Shown: positions 17,515 through 26,479, numbered from the stretch's first letter. The stretch: 64,000 bases of DNA from Methylococcaceae bacterium UBA662 (GCA_002299425.1 DBNW01000055.1:11692-75691), one strand, 5' to 3'. The notes: generated by a model from the letters alone, not told the origin. Made by a program: numbers and translations.

Positions 17515-19311
17515 ATGCCAGAACACGCCCAAACCACCGCACCTTTGTATAGCTGGAAGCGCATTATCGCGATTTCGCTAAGCCACAAAAAACCCCTGCT
17601 TTGGGCCCACGGCATGGCGTTTCTGGGCACCCTCGCCAGTGTGCCGGTACCCTTGTTGATGCCGTTGTTGGTCGATGAAGTGCTGCTTAACGCACCCGGC
17701 CCGGTGATTGCCGCCATTGACTTGCTGGCACCGGTGGAATGGCGTCTGCCCATTGTTTACATTTCCGTAGTACTGCTGGCCAGTTTATTGTTGCGGTTAT
17801 TGGCAATCGCCTTCAACATCGTGCAGTTACGCCAATTCACCCTCATTTCCAAAGCCATTATTTTTCGCATCCGCGCAGACCTGATCCGGCATTTGCAAAC
17901 CCTTTCCATGTCCGAATACGAAACCTTGGGTAGCGGCACCGTCGTCACTCATTTAGTGACAGACTTAGACACCCTAGACCATTTCATCGGCAGCACGGTT
18001 AGTAAAATGTTGATAGCGGTGCTGACCATCCTCGGCACGGCGGCCATTTTATTATGGATGCACTGGCAGTTAGGTCTGTTTATCCTGTTGCTGAACCCGG
18101 TGGTCATTTACTTTACCAAGGTCGTCGGTTCCAAAGTTAAAGACTTAAAAAACAAGGAAAATTCTGCCTACGAGGTGTTCCAGCAAGCCCTCACCGAAAC
18201 CCTGGAAGCGATCCACCAAATCCGCGCCAGCAACCGCGAACAGCATTACTGCCAACAACTGATTTCTGCGGCCCAATCGGTGCAAATTCAAGCGACTAAT
18301 TTTGCCTGGAAAAGCGATGCAGCAAGCCGCTTGAGTTTTTTGGTGTTTTTATTTGGCTTTGACATTTTCCGTGCCTGCGCCATGTTGATGGTGTTCTACT
18401 CAGACCTGACTATTGGGCAAATGCTGGGGGTTTTCGGTTATTTATGGTTCATGATGGCACCCGTGCAAGAGGTGTTAAATATCCAGTACGCCTATTATGC
18501 CGCCAAAGCCGCCTTGCGCCGGGTCAACCGTCTGGCCAGTTTGCACCAGGAACCGCAATACCCCCACTTGGCCAATCCGTTTTTGGGCAACCGGACCGTT
18601 TCCGTGCGGGTGCGAAACCTGCATTTCAGCTACGGCGAGGAAAAAATCCTCAACGGCATTAACCTACAGATTAAAGCCGGGGAAAAAGTGGCCTTAGTCG
18701 GAGCCAGCGGCGGCGGCAAATCGACCTTAATTCAAACCTTAATTGGCTTGTACCCGATAGACGCCGGCAACATTTATTTCAACAATGTCGCCATCGACCG
18801 CATTGGCCTAGATGTAGTCCGGGAAAACGTGGTCACTGTTTTGCAACACCCCGTTCTTTTTAACGACAGCATCCGCGCCAACCTGACCCTAGGCAGGCCC
18901 GAGACGGACGAACGGCTTTGGTCGGCCTTGGCCATTGCCCAACTGGCCAGCGTAGTACAAGAGTTAAAACACGGTCTGGATACCGTGGTTGGCCGTCACG
19001 GCATGCGTCTGTCTGGCGGACAACGCCAGCGTCTAGCGATTGCCCGCATGGTGGTAGCCGATCCTAAAGTGGTTATTTTGGACGAGGCCACATCCGCCCT
19101 AGACACCGAGACCGAGCATAAACTGCACCAAGCCCTTGCCGATTTCTTAAAAGGCCGTACAACCATTATTATTGCCCATCGCTTAAGTGCCGTAAAACAA
19201 GCGGATCACGTTTATGTGTTTGAACAAGGGGAAATTTCTGAGCAAGGTCGACATGACACCTTAATCCATCAAAACGGTTTGTATGCAAAACTTTATGGCG
19301 AATACCAATAA
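17515..19311 (+). CDS. ABC exporter, fused membrane and ATPase domains
   Basis: A 598-residue half-transporter of the MsbA/multidrug exporter type that would work as a dimer in the inner membrane. The six-helix membrane domain covers about residues 15-320. The ATPase domain follows with Walker A GASGGGKST, Q-loop LQHP, signature LSGGQRQR, Walker B VVILDEATSALD and the switch histidine IIAHRLS. I started it at MPEHAQTT; an open frame extends 36 codons upstream without homology. It sits six bases from the following PHP-domain gene. Substrate unknown. Confidence 0.92.
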   Translation: MPEHAQTTAPLYSWKRIIAISLSHKKPLLWAHGMAFLGTLASVPVPLLMPLLVDEVLLNAPGPVIAAIDLLAPVEWRLPIVYISVVLLASLLLRLLAIAFNIVQLRQFTLISKAIIFRIRADLIRHLQTLSMSEYETLGSGTVVTHLVTDLDTLDHFIGSTVSKMLIAVLTILGTAAILLWMHWQLGLFILLLNPVVIYFTKVVGSKVKDLKNKENSAYEVFQQALTETLEAIHQIRASNREQHYCQQLISAAQSVQIQATNFAWKSDAASRLSFLVFLFGFDIFRACAMLMVFYSDLTIGQMLGVFGYLWFMMAPVQEVLNIQYAYYAAKAALRRVNRLASLHQEPQYPHLANPFLGNRTVSVRVRNLHFSYGEEKILNGINLQIKAGEKVALVGASGGGKSTLIQTLIGLYPIDAGNIYFNNVAIDRIGLDVVRENVVTVLQHPVLFNDSIRANLTLGRPETDERLWSALAIAQLASVVQELKHGLDTVVGRHGMRLSGGQRQRLAIARMVVADPKVVILDEATSALDTETEHKLHQALADFLKGRTTIIIAHRLSAVKQADHVYVFEQGEISEQGRHDTLIHQNGLYAKLYGEYQ

Positions 19312-19316
19312 CACCG

Positions 19317-20162
19317 ATGTCTGAACACTACGATTTGCATTGCCATTCCACCGCTTCCGACGGCAGCCTATCGCCTACCGCGCTTATCGAGCGCGCCTGG
19401 AAAAAAAGCGTCACCGCCTTGGCCTTGACTGACCATGACACTACGGCAGGCTTGTTAGAAGCCGGGCAAGCCGCTCAAGCCCACGGTATTTGGCTCATCA
19501 AGGGCATTGAGCTGTCCAGCAATTGGCAAGGCAAGTGCCTGCATATTGTCGGCCTAGGCATTGACCCGAACTACCCACCTTTAGCGGAAGCCAGCCACAA
19601 ATTACAAAACACCCGCCGACAACGGGCAGAGAAAATTGCTGCTAAATTGGAAAAAAAACAGATAATGGGCGCCTACCAAGCGGTCATGGACCTAGCCGGG
19701 AATGGCATGGTCACGCGCAGCCACTTTGCCGATTTTTTAGTCCGGAAAAACCATGTCGACAGCCATCAGGAAGCTTTCGACCGCTACCTTGGCAAAGGCA
19801 AGCCCGCCTATTGCAATACCGTCTGGGCGGACATGGAACTGACCATCAATTGGATAGTACAGTCGGGTGGCGTGGCTGTGCTGGCGCATCCGTTACGTTA
19901 CCAACTGACGGCGCGTTGGATGGACCGATTACTAAGGGCTTTTAAGGAAGCCGGCGGCCAAGCCATAGAAGTAATCACCGGTCACTACAACCCGGATGAA
20001 ATTTTCCGACTGGCTAATTTTGCCAGCCGGTTTGACTTGTCCGGATCGGTCGGGTCTGATTTTCACACGCCAGAAAACCCATGGATTGAATTGGGCAAAC
20101 TGGCACCGTTGCCAAAAACTGTCAAACCCGTGTGGGATTTTCTTACGGCAAGCCGCCGCTAG
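19317..20162 (+). CDS. PHP-domain phosphoesterase (YciV/RNase AM type)
   Basis: A 281-residue metal-dependent phosphatase or exonuclease. The PHP motifs are DLHCHSTASDGSLSP (about 6-20), LTDHDTTAG, KGIELSS, LAHPLRY and GSDFHTPEN, giving the expected three-metal site. Characterised relatives (E. coli YciV/TrpH) act on 3',5'-nucleoside bisphosphates and trim RNA 5' ends, so a nucleotide or RNA role in the cytoplasm is likely. It follows the ABC exporter by five bases. Confidence 0.9.
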   Translation: MSEHYDLHCHSTASDGSLSPTALIERAWKKSVTALALTDHDTTAGLLEAGQAAQAHGIWLIKGIELSSNWQGKCLHIVGLGIDPNYPPLAEASHKLQNTRRQRAEKIAAKLEKKQIMGAYQAVMDLAGNGMVTRSHFADFLVRKNHVDSHQEAFDRYLGKGKPAYCNTVWADMELTINWIVQSGGVAVLAHPLRYQLTARWMDRLLRAFKEAGGQAIEVITGHYNPDEIFRLANFASRFDLSGSVGSDFHTPENPWIELGKLAPLPKTVKPVWDFLTASRR

Positions 20163-20203
20163 GCAACGGTTAAAACCATCAAACCATAAGGCCACTCGCC
20201 ACC

Positions 20204-20689
20204 ATGAGCTTCAGCACCGCCCGATTATGCGATCAATTCGCAGACCAGACCGAACTCCAAATCGCTCAGCCGATGTTCCAGATCTTTGGCGGAAAAACTC
20301 AGTTCCACGGCCAAATTACGCCTTTAAAAGTATTTGAAGACCACGTGTTAATCGCTGAAATACTGGCCAAAAATGGTGCCGGGCGGGTGTTGGTGATTGA
20401 CGGCGGCGGCTCGCATCGGGTGGCGTTACTTGGCCAGCCGCTGGCCGCCCTAGCACTGGCAAACCACTGGTGCGGCTTGATTGTTTACGGCTGCATCCGG
20501 GATTCAGAAAGCATTGGCCAGCTACCGATTGGCATCCGCGCCCTGCATGCCCAACCCATGCCCAGCCACAAAAAAGGCTTAGGCGAATGCGTTTCAACTG
20601 TGAATTTTGCCGGAATAAGCTTCAAAAACAACTATTTTCTGTATGCCGATACCGATGGCATTGTCGTTTCGGCAACACAATTGCTATAG
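20204..20689 (+). CDS. rraA: RraA family protein (RNase E regulator type)
   Basis: A 161-residue RraA-fold trimeric protein. The motif [14 protein letters not shown] (about 65-78), the [22 protein letters not shown] segment and LGIRAL-like [13 protein letters not shown] are typical. In E. coli RraA binds and inhibits RNase E; related proteins are 4-hydroxy-4-methyl-2-oxoglutarate aldolases, and sequence alone separates these poorly. The close match to RraA around residue 65-110 favours the regulator annotation. Confidence 0.88.
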   Translation: MSFSTARLCDQFADQTELQIAQPMFQIFGGKTQFHGQITPLKVFEDHVLIAEILAKNGAGRVLVIDGGGSHRVALLGQPLAALALANHWCGLIVYGCIRDSESIGQLPIGIRALHAQPMPSHKKGLGECVSTVNFAGISFKNNYFLYADTDGIVVSATQLL

Positions 20690-20721
20690 AATACGGATTT
20701 TCCTACTCATTAACTCAAGAT

Positions 20722-21660
20722 ATGCAAATCGTACTCGCCAACCCCCGTGGATTTTGTGCCGGTGTAGACCGCGCCATTGAAATTGTCGATCAAGCACTGG
20801 AAACGTTTGGTGCTCCTATTTATGTACGCCATGAGGTGGTTCACAACCGCACAGTAGTGGACGGTCTAAAAGAAAAAGGTGCTGTTTTTATTGAAGATTT
20901 AACCGATGTTCCGGTCGGTTCTTATTTGATTTTCAGTGCCCACGGCGTTTCCAAACAAGTCCAGCAAGAGGCCAAGGAACGAAACCTAACGGTATTCGAT
21001 GCCACTTGCCCGTTGGTCACCAAGGTGCATTTGCAGGTGGCCAAGCATGCCAAAGCAGGCCGTGAAGTGATTCTGATTGGTCATGCCGGCCATCCCGAAG
21101 TGGAAGGCACCATGGGCCAATATGAAAAATGCAGTGAAAACGGCGGCATTTACTTGGTGGAAACCCCGAACGACGTGGAAAAACTGGAAGTCCACCACCC
21201 TGACAATTTGGCCTATGTCACCCAAACCACGTTGTCGATGACCGACACCAAAGTGATGGTGGACGCGTTGAAAGCCAAATTCAGCGGCATCCAAGAACAG
21301 AAAAAAGACGACATTTGTTATGCCACACAAAATCGCCAAGATGCCGTATACGGTCTGGCTGAACAATCTGATCTCATTTTAGTGGTCGGCTCGCCTAATA
21401 GCTCCAACTCGAACCGTCTACGGGAAATCGCCGAACAACTCGGAAAGCCCGCCCATCTAATTGACACCGCAAAAAACATGCAGCTGCAATGGTTTGAGCA
21501 CGTCAATGTGGTGGGCGTGACGGCGGGTGCTTCGGCTCCTGAGGTGTTAGTGCAGGAGGTGATCGCACAATTAAAAGAATGGGGAGGGAAAACGACAGTG
21601 GAACTGCAAGGCATAGAAGAAAAAGTAGTGTTTTCTTTGCCAAAAGGCTTAAAAAAATAA
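20722..21660 (+). CDS. ispH: 4-hydroxy-3-methylbut-2-enyl diphosphate reductase
   Basis: IspH makes IPP and DMAPP in the last step of the MEP isoprenoid pathway using a [4Fe-4S] cluster. The 312-residue protein has the three cluster cysteine motifs ([10 protein letters not shown] with Cys12, [10 protein letters not shown] and the [23 protein letters not shown] region) and substrate-binding [13 protein letters not shown] chose the ATG giving [15 protein letters not shown]; the frame is open a long way upstream through rraA. Isoprenoids also feed hopanoids, carotenoids and quinones. Confidence 0.97.
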   Translation: MQIVLANPRGFCAGVDRAIEIVDQALETFGAPIYVRHEVVHNRTVVDGLKEKGAVFIEDLTDVPVGSYLIFSAHGVSKQVQQEAKERNLTVFDATCPLVTKVHLQVAKHAKAGREVILIGHAGHPEVEGTMGQYEKCSENGGIYLVETPNDVEKLEVHHPDNLAYVTQTTLSMTDTKVMVDALKAKFSGIQEQKKDDICYATQNRQDAVYGLAEQSDLILVVGSPNSSNSNRLREIAEQLGKPAHLIDTAKNMQLQWFEHVNVVGVTAGASAPEVLVQEVIAQLKEWGGKTTVELQGIEEKVVFSLPKGLKK

Positions 21661-21674
21661 ATCAGGGGCACAAG

Positions 21675-22067
21675 GTGTCTGATTTGGACGGCATGCGTTT
21701 GGACAAATGGCTGTGGGCGGCGCGCTTTTACAAAACCCGCAGCCTTGCCGCCGAGGCGATTGCCGGGGGCAAGGTACACGTCAATAAACAGCGCTGCAAA
21801 CCGGCCAAAGAAATCAAGGCCGGTTATGAAATTAGCATTAACAAAGACGGTTGCCATTGGGACTTGATCGTCGTGAAACTATCCGAGCAACGCCGTCCCG
21901 CCAAAGAAGCGATGTTGCTTTATGAAGAATCCGCCGAAAGCCACGCTAAACGCCAGCAGCAAATGATTGAACAACGGGAAATGAAGGAACTGTTCCCGTT
22001 TCAAGGCTCTGACCATAAGCCCAATAAAAAAGAACGCCGCCTAATCCACCGTTTCAAGCAATTTTGA
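21675..22067 (+). CDS. hslR: Heat-shock S4-domain RNA-binding protein HslR
   Basis: HslR (Hsp15) binds stalled 50S subunits carrying peptidyl-tRNA so translation can restart. The protein starts with an S4 domain (MRLDKWLWAARFYKTRSLAAEAI and GGKVHVNKQRCKPAKEIKAG, about residues 6-50), followed by a basic tail ending KKERRLIHRFKQF. I placed the start at a GTG (VSDLDGMRLDK) because AGGGG sits six bases upstream; the frame overlaps ispH further upstream. Length (about 130 residues) agrees with E. coli HslR. Confidence 0.9.
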   Translation: MSDLDGMRLDKWLWAARFYKTRSLAAEAIAGGKVHVNKQRCKPAKEIKAGYEISINKDGCHWDLIVVKLSEQRRPAKEAMLLYEESAESHAKRQQQMIEQREMKELFPFQGSDHKPNKKERRLIHRFKQF

Positions 22068-22084
22068 CCATTAGCATTACAAAA

Positions 22085-22417
22085 TTACAAACAGCCGGGT
22101 GGCTTAGGCAAGCCGGCCAGTTTACACGCATATTTCAGCGGTCCTGCCGGAAATAAGCCGTGTAAATAACGGCTATTGCCTTTCTCTTCGCCGAGGGCTT
22201 TCGCTACGGCTTTAGTGAACATGCGGGCGTTAGGTAAGTGCTGAAAATTCTGATAATAAGCACGGATAAAGCGGATGATTTCCCAATGTTGGGCGGTCAA
22301 TGCTATGTTTTCCGCAGCGGCCAGACGCACTGCCAAGCCTTCATTCCAAACAGACGGGTCAACCAAAAACCCCTGGGCATTGGTGACGTAAAAATTCCCA
22401 TCAACGTTTACATCCAT
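22085..22417 (-). CDS. DsrC/TusE family sulfur carrier with two cysteines
   Basis: A 110-residue DsrC/TusE protein. The core DPSVWNEGLAVRLAAAE, HWEIIRFIRAYY and GEEKGNSRYLHGLFPAGPLKYACKLAGLPKPPGCL is unmistakable. Cys109 is the penultimate residue that carries persulfide. Cys98, eleven residues earlier, is the second cysteine of true DsrC proteins; E. coli TusE lacks it. Both cysteines suggest it can form the DsrC intramolecular disulfide or trisulfide, beyond simple tRNA thiolation. It overlaps the upstream tusB by ten bases. No dsrAB is in the window. Confidence 0.9.
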   Translation of the reverse strand: MDVNVDGNFYVTNAQGFLVDPSVWNEGLAVRLAAAENIALTAQHWEIIRFIRAYYQNFQHLPNARMFTKAVAKALGEEKGNSRYLHGLFPAGPLKYACKLAGLPKPPGCL

Positions 22418-22698
22418 GATTGAATCACCTTATTTTTGACCGTCAAAGCGACCCATCCGGCATAATCAATGGTCTTTATGCCTGCCACCAATGCTTCAAC
22501 CGACACCCCCCTACAGGCCAATTGGTCTTGCAATACAAACAGCCGCGCTCGAAGTGCGCAAGACTCCAGCGCACTGGCCCACGGTGCCCCAGCCAACAGG
22601 GAAAAAACGCCGTTATCCAAAAACACCACGTCATCATTCGCCGCTAGGCGGTGCAAAATCGCTGTGTCAGTGAGCGGCTTAAAAACCAGGTGCAGCAC
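22408..22698 (-). CDS. tusB: TusB/DsrH-like sulfur relay protein
   Basis: A 96-residue DsrH/TusB subunit: MLHLVFKPLTDTAILHRLAANDDVVFLDNGV at the N-terminus, a central ARLFVLQDQLACRGV strand, and a C-terminal SWM like the family's terminal Trp. In E. coli TusB works only in the TusBCD heterohexamer that passes sulfur to TusE for 2-thiouridine at tRNA wobble positions. Here tusC and tusD are absent beside it; the next gene upstream is an SMR exporter. Its stop overlaps the DsrC/TusE start. Confidence 0.85.
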   Translation of the reverse strand: MLHLVFKPLTDTAILHRLAANDDVVFLDNGVFSLLAGAPWASALESCALRARLFVLQDQLACRGVSVEALVAGIKTIDYAGWVALTVKNKVIQSWM

Positions 22699-22700
22699 AG

Positions 22701-23021
22701 CTACTGGCCTCCCGTCAATTTAAGCCCGGCGATGCCAGCGACTACCAGGCAAATTGACAACAAACGCCGCCAATCGGCCGGCTCGTTCAGCAGCAAAATT
22801 CCAAAAATAGCCACGCCTATCGCCCCCATTCCCGTCCAAACGGCATAAGCCGTCCCCACAGGCACTGATTTAAGCGCTGTCATCAGCAAATAAAAACTAC
22901 TGGCCCCGGTGACACAGGTGGCGACGCTAGGCCATAGCCGAGTAAAACCTTCGTTATATTTAAGGCTCAAGGCAAACAGAATTTCCATGCCGCCTGCGGA
23001 AAACAATATGATCCAACTCAT
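22701..23021 (-). CDS. sugE: SMR-family exporter, guanidinium (Gdx/SugE) type
   Basis: A 106-residue, four-helix small multidrug resistance protein. The essential Glu13 lies in the first helix (AGGMEILFALSLKY). The second-half motif AVWTGMGAIG matches the Gdx/SugE subgroup (guanidinium exporters) rather than EmrE, whose equivalent reads AIWSG. GGGAGG lies eight bases before the ATG. It precedes tusB on the same strand, with a 2-base gap. I looked for a guanidine riboswitch in the 200 bases upstream and did not recognise one. Confidence 0.85.
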   Translation of the reverse strand: MSWIILFSAGGMEILFALSLKYNEGFTRLWPSVATCVTGASSFYLLMTALKSVPVGTAYAVWTGMGAIGVAIFGILLLNEPADWRRLLSICLVVAGIAGLKLTGGQ

Positions 23022-23120
23022 TTCAACCTCCCGTTAAAAGCGGCTATTTTACGGCATCACTGGCGGTTTTTTGGCAACAACGGCACCGAACGGCGAAATG
23101 CCACTGCAAAAAAATTTGCC

Positions 23121-23126
23121 TATAAT
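23121..23126 (+). promoter_or_regulatory. -10 element upstream of the DUF502 gene
   Basis: A perfect TATAAT about 100 bases before the start codon; the -35 region is weak (ATGCCA or nearby), so this rests on the -10 alone. Confidence 0.3.
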
Positions 23127-23227
23127 GGTGATGCTTGAATAGTGGCTGGAACTTTTGGCCAGCCAACAAAACGCTAAGCACGGCTTAAAGCAAAATATCC
23201 CAATAATAAATTTTAAGGGGCAAGGGC

Positions 23228-23854
23228 ATGAAAGACTTTTCAAAAAAAATCATCAATTACTTTTTGATCGGCATTTTCGCGATCATACCCATCGTTATCA
23301 TCTTGCAAATCATTATTTTTTTAAAAGAATTGGTTTCTGATCTATTCACTGGCGTTTACGGGTACTCTGACAGCTATTCGTACACCCTGCTGTTTTTCTC
23401 GCTCAGCTTTTTTATCATCGTTTTCATCGGTTACAAAATTGTCAAAACCGGCAGGCCCTGGGTCATTACTGCCTTTGACCACATCATCGAGAAGATCCCG
23501 TTTTTAAGCACCATCTACCGGGTGACAAAAAAAGTGATGAATCTGTTTTTTTATTCGCATGACCAAAAAATTGCCAAGGAAGTTGTTTATGTGGAGTATC
23601 CAAGCCCAGGCATTTGGGTGCCCGCTTATGTCACCAACCGCCATGAAAATATGTATGTCTTGTTTATTCCCACTTCACCCAACCCCACCTCTGGTTTTAC
23701 AGTGATTGTGGACAGGGAAAAAATCGTGTTCTCTGCCATGGACATCGAAGAAGCCACCAGTTTTATCGTCAGCGTCGGGGTCGATTATGAGAAATTGAAT
23801 GAAATGGCCACGCTCAAGAACAACACGATTCCAGCCAGCAACACACCGTCTTAA
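23228..23854 (+). CDS. DUF502 family membrane protein
   Basis: A 208-residue inner-membrane protein with two hydrophobic segments (about 10-35 and 55-80) and a cytoplasmic C-terminal domain (AFDHIIEKIPFLSTIYRVTKKV, then SGFTVIVDREKIVFSAMDIEEATSFIVSVG). These segments match DUF502, whose function is unknown to me. The ATG has GGGGC-AAGGG upstream. The Fae homologue starts 38 bases after its stop on the same strand, so the two may be co-transcribed; whether they work together is not shown. Confidence 0.82.
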   Translation: MKDFSKKIINYFLIGIFAIIPIVIILQIIIFLKELVSDLFTGVYGYSDSYSYTLLFFSLSFFIIVFIGYKIVKTGRPWVITAFDHIIEKIPFLSTIYRVTKKVMNLFFYSHDQKIAKEVVYVEYPSPGIWVPAYVTNRHENMYVLFIPTSPNPTSGFTVIVDREKIVFSAMDIEEATSFIVSVGVDYEKLNEMATLKNNTIPASNTPS

Positions 23855-23892
23855 AAAACAATTCACACTTTTTTAATTTAAGGAGACCCTAA

Positions 23893-24441
23893 ATGAATGC
23901 AAAAATAATTATGCGGACGGGTGAAGCACTGGTGGCCGGCGGCCCGCTAGGTACCGCTGCGGAACCTGAAATTGTCATTGGCGAGCTGGACGGCCCTGTC
24001 GGTGTCGCCCTGGCTACTTTAATGGGCAACCAAGCCCAAGGCCATTCCAAGGTGTTCGCCATTTTGAACACCGGTATTCAAGTCCGGCCCGCTACCTTAA
24101 TGGTGAGCAAAGTGACGGTAAACAACAGCCGTTACACCAATATTTTGATGGGCACGGTGCAGGCGGCTATTGCCAATGGCGTCTTAGATGCCGTGCGAGC
24201 CGGGGACATCCCGAAAGAAAAAGCCCATGATTTAGGCATCATTTGCTCTGTATGGCTCAACCCTAGTGTGATAAAAGACGACAACCTAGACCATCGGATT
24301 TTATTCGATATCCACCGTAAGGCCATGGCCGAGGCCATTCACAAAGCCATGACTTACACCCCGGATATCGACTGGTTACTGGACAACCAAAATAAAATCA
24401 TCCACAAATACTTTCAGATGGGATTAGACGGGAAAATTTGA
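23893..24441 (+). CDS. Formaldehyde-activating enzyme (Fae) paralogue, altered active site
   Basis: Fae joins formaldehyde to tetrahydromethanopterin in methylotrophs. This 182-residue protein clearly belongs to the family: GEALVAGG (10-17), IVIGELDGPVG (27-37), RPATLMVSKVTVNN (about 59-72), GTVQAAIANGVLDAV and IPKEKAHDLGIICSVWLNP. By eye, the catalytic histidine of M. extorquens Fae (in AHIDLIIG) aligns with Glu24 here. That suggests a paralogue of the Fae2/Fae3 sort, possibly binding or sensing formaldehyde or pterin rather than catalysing. A strong AAGGAGA site precedes the ATG. No other C1 gene is next to it. Confidence 0.85.
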   Translation: MNAKIIMRTGEALVAGGPLGTAAEPEIVIGELDGPVGVALATLMGNQAQGHSKVFAILNTGIQVRPATLMVSKVTVNNSRYTNILMGTVQAAIANGVLDAVRAGDIPKEKAHDLGIICSVWLNPSVIKDDNLDHRILFDIHRKAMAEAIHKAMTYTPDIDWLLDNQNKIIHKYFQMGLDGKI

Positions 24442-24464
24442 TTTTGCCAACATCCTGGTTAGCT

Positions 24465-24506
24465 GGCTTGGCTCTTACACAAAAGTCTAACAGGTCAAGC
24501 CTTTTT
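24465..24506 (+). terminator. Possible terminator after the Fae homologue
   Basis: GGCTTG pairs with CAAGCC, followed by TTTTTG. The loop is long (25 bases), so confidence is modest. Confidence 0.4.
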
Positions 24507-24532
24507 GTTTCGGAGCACCGTGAATCACGGGG

Positions 24533-26479
24533 TCAGCTTTGCGATTCAAGCCCCCGGGCGTCTAATTGCATGGCTTTAATAATAATGGCCAGTTCCTCCC
24601 GTTTCCTTTTCATTGGTTCCAACTCGGCCTCCAGACTGGCAATGCTGTCACTGACACTGCCTTTTGAGGCATTGATTTTCCTGAGCATTTGCAAACGACT
24701 TTCAATTTGTTTTTTATGCTCTTTGATTTGATAAATCAATGGGTTCAGTGCTCCATTGCTCCAGGTGATGGCATCGGTCTGGGCGTGTTTGATGATGCTG
24801 CGAGCTTTGGCGATTAACGTACTGTAAAGCTTTTCGACCACCAGATTTTGCTCCGTCATGGTCACGCGTGTGCTGGTGCGGAACGCTTCTCCTTCTTCGA
24901 AAACTTGCTCCAGCTCTATTTGGTAATTTTTGACCGAGAACACCGGCAGCTCTACGTCTTTAAAACCGTGTTCGTCCTTGAATTTTTTGTGAATCGCCAG
25001 CACCAGGCGGCGGGTTTCATTGGTGGTATCGATGGCGTTTTGCAGCAAGTCCCTAAGGTCATCAAACAATTGCCGTATGTGTTGCTTCATACCGTAAGTG
25101 GTGAGGCTCTTGGAAATTCCATGCCTTGCTGTATTAACGATCGTATCAACCCGCTCGTCGGAAAAAGCGTCGATGAGCATTTTTGCCTGGACAATAAAAA
25201 CCCGCCGACTACTTTGGAAATTTTCTACATTGGCCATGTAAGCATTTTGCTTGTCACGGGTTTCGGCCATTAATTTTCCGGTTATATCTTGATTGCGAAA
25301 ATCAATTTTTTTGAATTCCTCCATCTGTCCAGAGGCGTGTTTTAGCGAGGAATTGACTAGGCTGTAGGATTCACTCACCAAGCTACCCACATCCCGGACC
25401 ACCGTGTTTATCATGATGCTGCGCTTTTGCTTTAGGATGTCGGTCGCTAAAAAATTCTCTAAGGAGGGTAACTGGCTTTTTTGCAAAAGGCTGTCGTCGC
25501 CTTTAACTTTGGCCAGCAACGCTTGCTTGGCTGAGATGGGAAAAATAGAATGCTCGTCAATTTTTAAGATAGCCGCAGACGCCTTGATCTGTGATTTAAT
25601 CGATGCTTCATAGTGGGCATTGGCACCGCCGATGTCGTCCCACATGGCGTCAATTTTGTTCATCACCACGGCCAGACTTTGGGTTTTACCGCTCCGAGCA
25701 CGGCTGATATGGGTGAGCCAGATTTCCAAATCGCTTTTTGTGACGCCCGTGTCTGCCGCCAGTATAAAAATGATAGCCTGGGAACTGGGCAACATGCTCA
25801 AGGTAAGCTCCGGTTCCGTACCCAAGGCATTTAATCCTGGCGTGTCGATGATGGACAAGCCTTGTTGCAACAAAGGATGAGGAAAACTGATCAAGGCGTG
25901 CCGCCAACAGGGGATTTCCACTTCGCTAGGGTTGGTAACACCACGGCTGGCCGCTTCTTGTTCATCCCACAAACCCAGGCGGTCAGCCATTGCCAAATCA
26001 ACTTTTTTCGTGGCGATCAGCTCCTTGAACGTTTCCTGCATTTGAGTAGGGGCGTTCGGGTTTAACTTGAACTCGGTCCAACGTTCAGGCTTTTGCTTAA
26101 ATTCAGCTAAGGAAATATCTTCTAAGCGGCTTTCGATGTTCAACAGACGCAGGTAGCTACCGCCTTTTTCATCGTAAAAAATTTCGGTCGGCGACATGGT
26201 GGTCCGGCCTGGGGAAGACGGCAGCAACCTGACCCCGGTTTCAGCAAAAAACAAGGCATTGATCAGTTCTGTTTTGCCACGGGAAAACTCGGCGACAAAG
26301 GCGAGGGTGATGCGGTCATTTTGCAGACCATTGAGGGTATTTAAAATACTGTTGGTGCTATGGGCATTATTCAAACCATACCGGTTTAGCCATTCATGAT
26401 ACATTTCAACGGACTGCGCTAAATGCACTCGCCATTGCGAGTATTCGTGCATCTTCTCTTTAAATTCCAAATTCCTCAT
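24533..26479 (-). CDS. Bacterial dynamin-like GTPase
   Basis: A 648-residue dynamin-superfamily protein, probably membrane-remodelling or membrane-associated. The G domain (about 50-330) shows the P-loop AEFSRGKTE (63-71; the usual leading Gly of GxxxxGK[ST] is Ala), G2 region RTTMSPTEI, G3 DTPGLNALG and G4 NKID. The rest is long alpha-helical stalk, with coiled coil at 590-645. I saw no transmembrane pair or clear lipid paddle. It is on the minus strand downstream of pyrE. The cellular role is unknown. Confidence 0.85.
   Translation of the reverse strand: MRNLEFKEKMHEYSQWRVHLAQSVEMYHEWLNRYGLNNAHSTNSILNTLNGLQNDRITLAFVAEFSRGKTELINALFFAETGVRLLPSSPGRTTMSPTEIFYDEKGGSYLRLLNIESRLEDISLAEFKQKPERWTEFKLNPNAPTQMQETFKELIATKKVDLAMADRLGLWDEQEAASRGVTNPSEVEIPCWRHALISFPHPLLQQGLSIIDTPGLNALGTEPELTLSMLPSSQAIIFILAADTGVTKSDLEIWLTHISRARSGKTQSLAVVMNKIDAMWDDIGGANAHYEASIKSQIKASAAILKIDEHSIFPISAKQALLAKVKGDDSLLQKSQLPSLENFLATDILKQKRSIMINTVVRDVGSLVSESYSLVNSSLKHASGQMEEFKKIDFRNQDITGKLMAETRDKQNAYMANVENFQSSRRVFIVQAKMLIDAFSDERVDTIVNTARHGISKSLTTYGMKQHIRQLFDDLRDLLQNAIDTTNETRRLVLAIHKKFKDEHGFKDVELPVFSVKNYQIELEQVFEEGEAFRTSTRVTMTEQNLVVEKLYSTLIAKARSIIKHAQTDAITWSNGALNPLIYQIKEHKKQIESRLQMLRKINASKGSVSDSIASLEAELEPMKRKREELAIIIKAMQLDARGLESQS

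Noticed and set aside
22699..23227. Guanidine riboswitch ahead of the Gdx/SugE-type exporter
   Set aside because: I looked for paired ACGR-loop hairpins or a guanidine-I core upstream of the start and did not see them; the TTAACGGGAGG run is just the ribosome-binding site.
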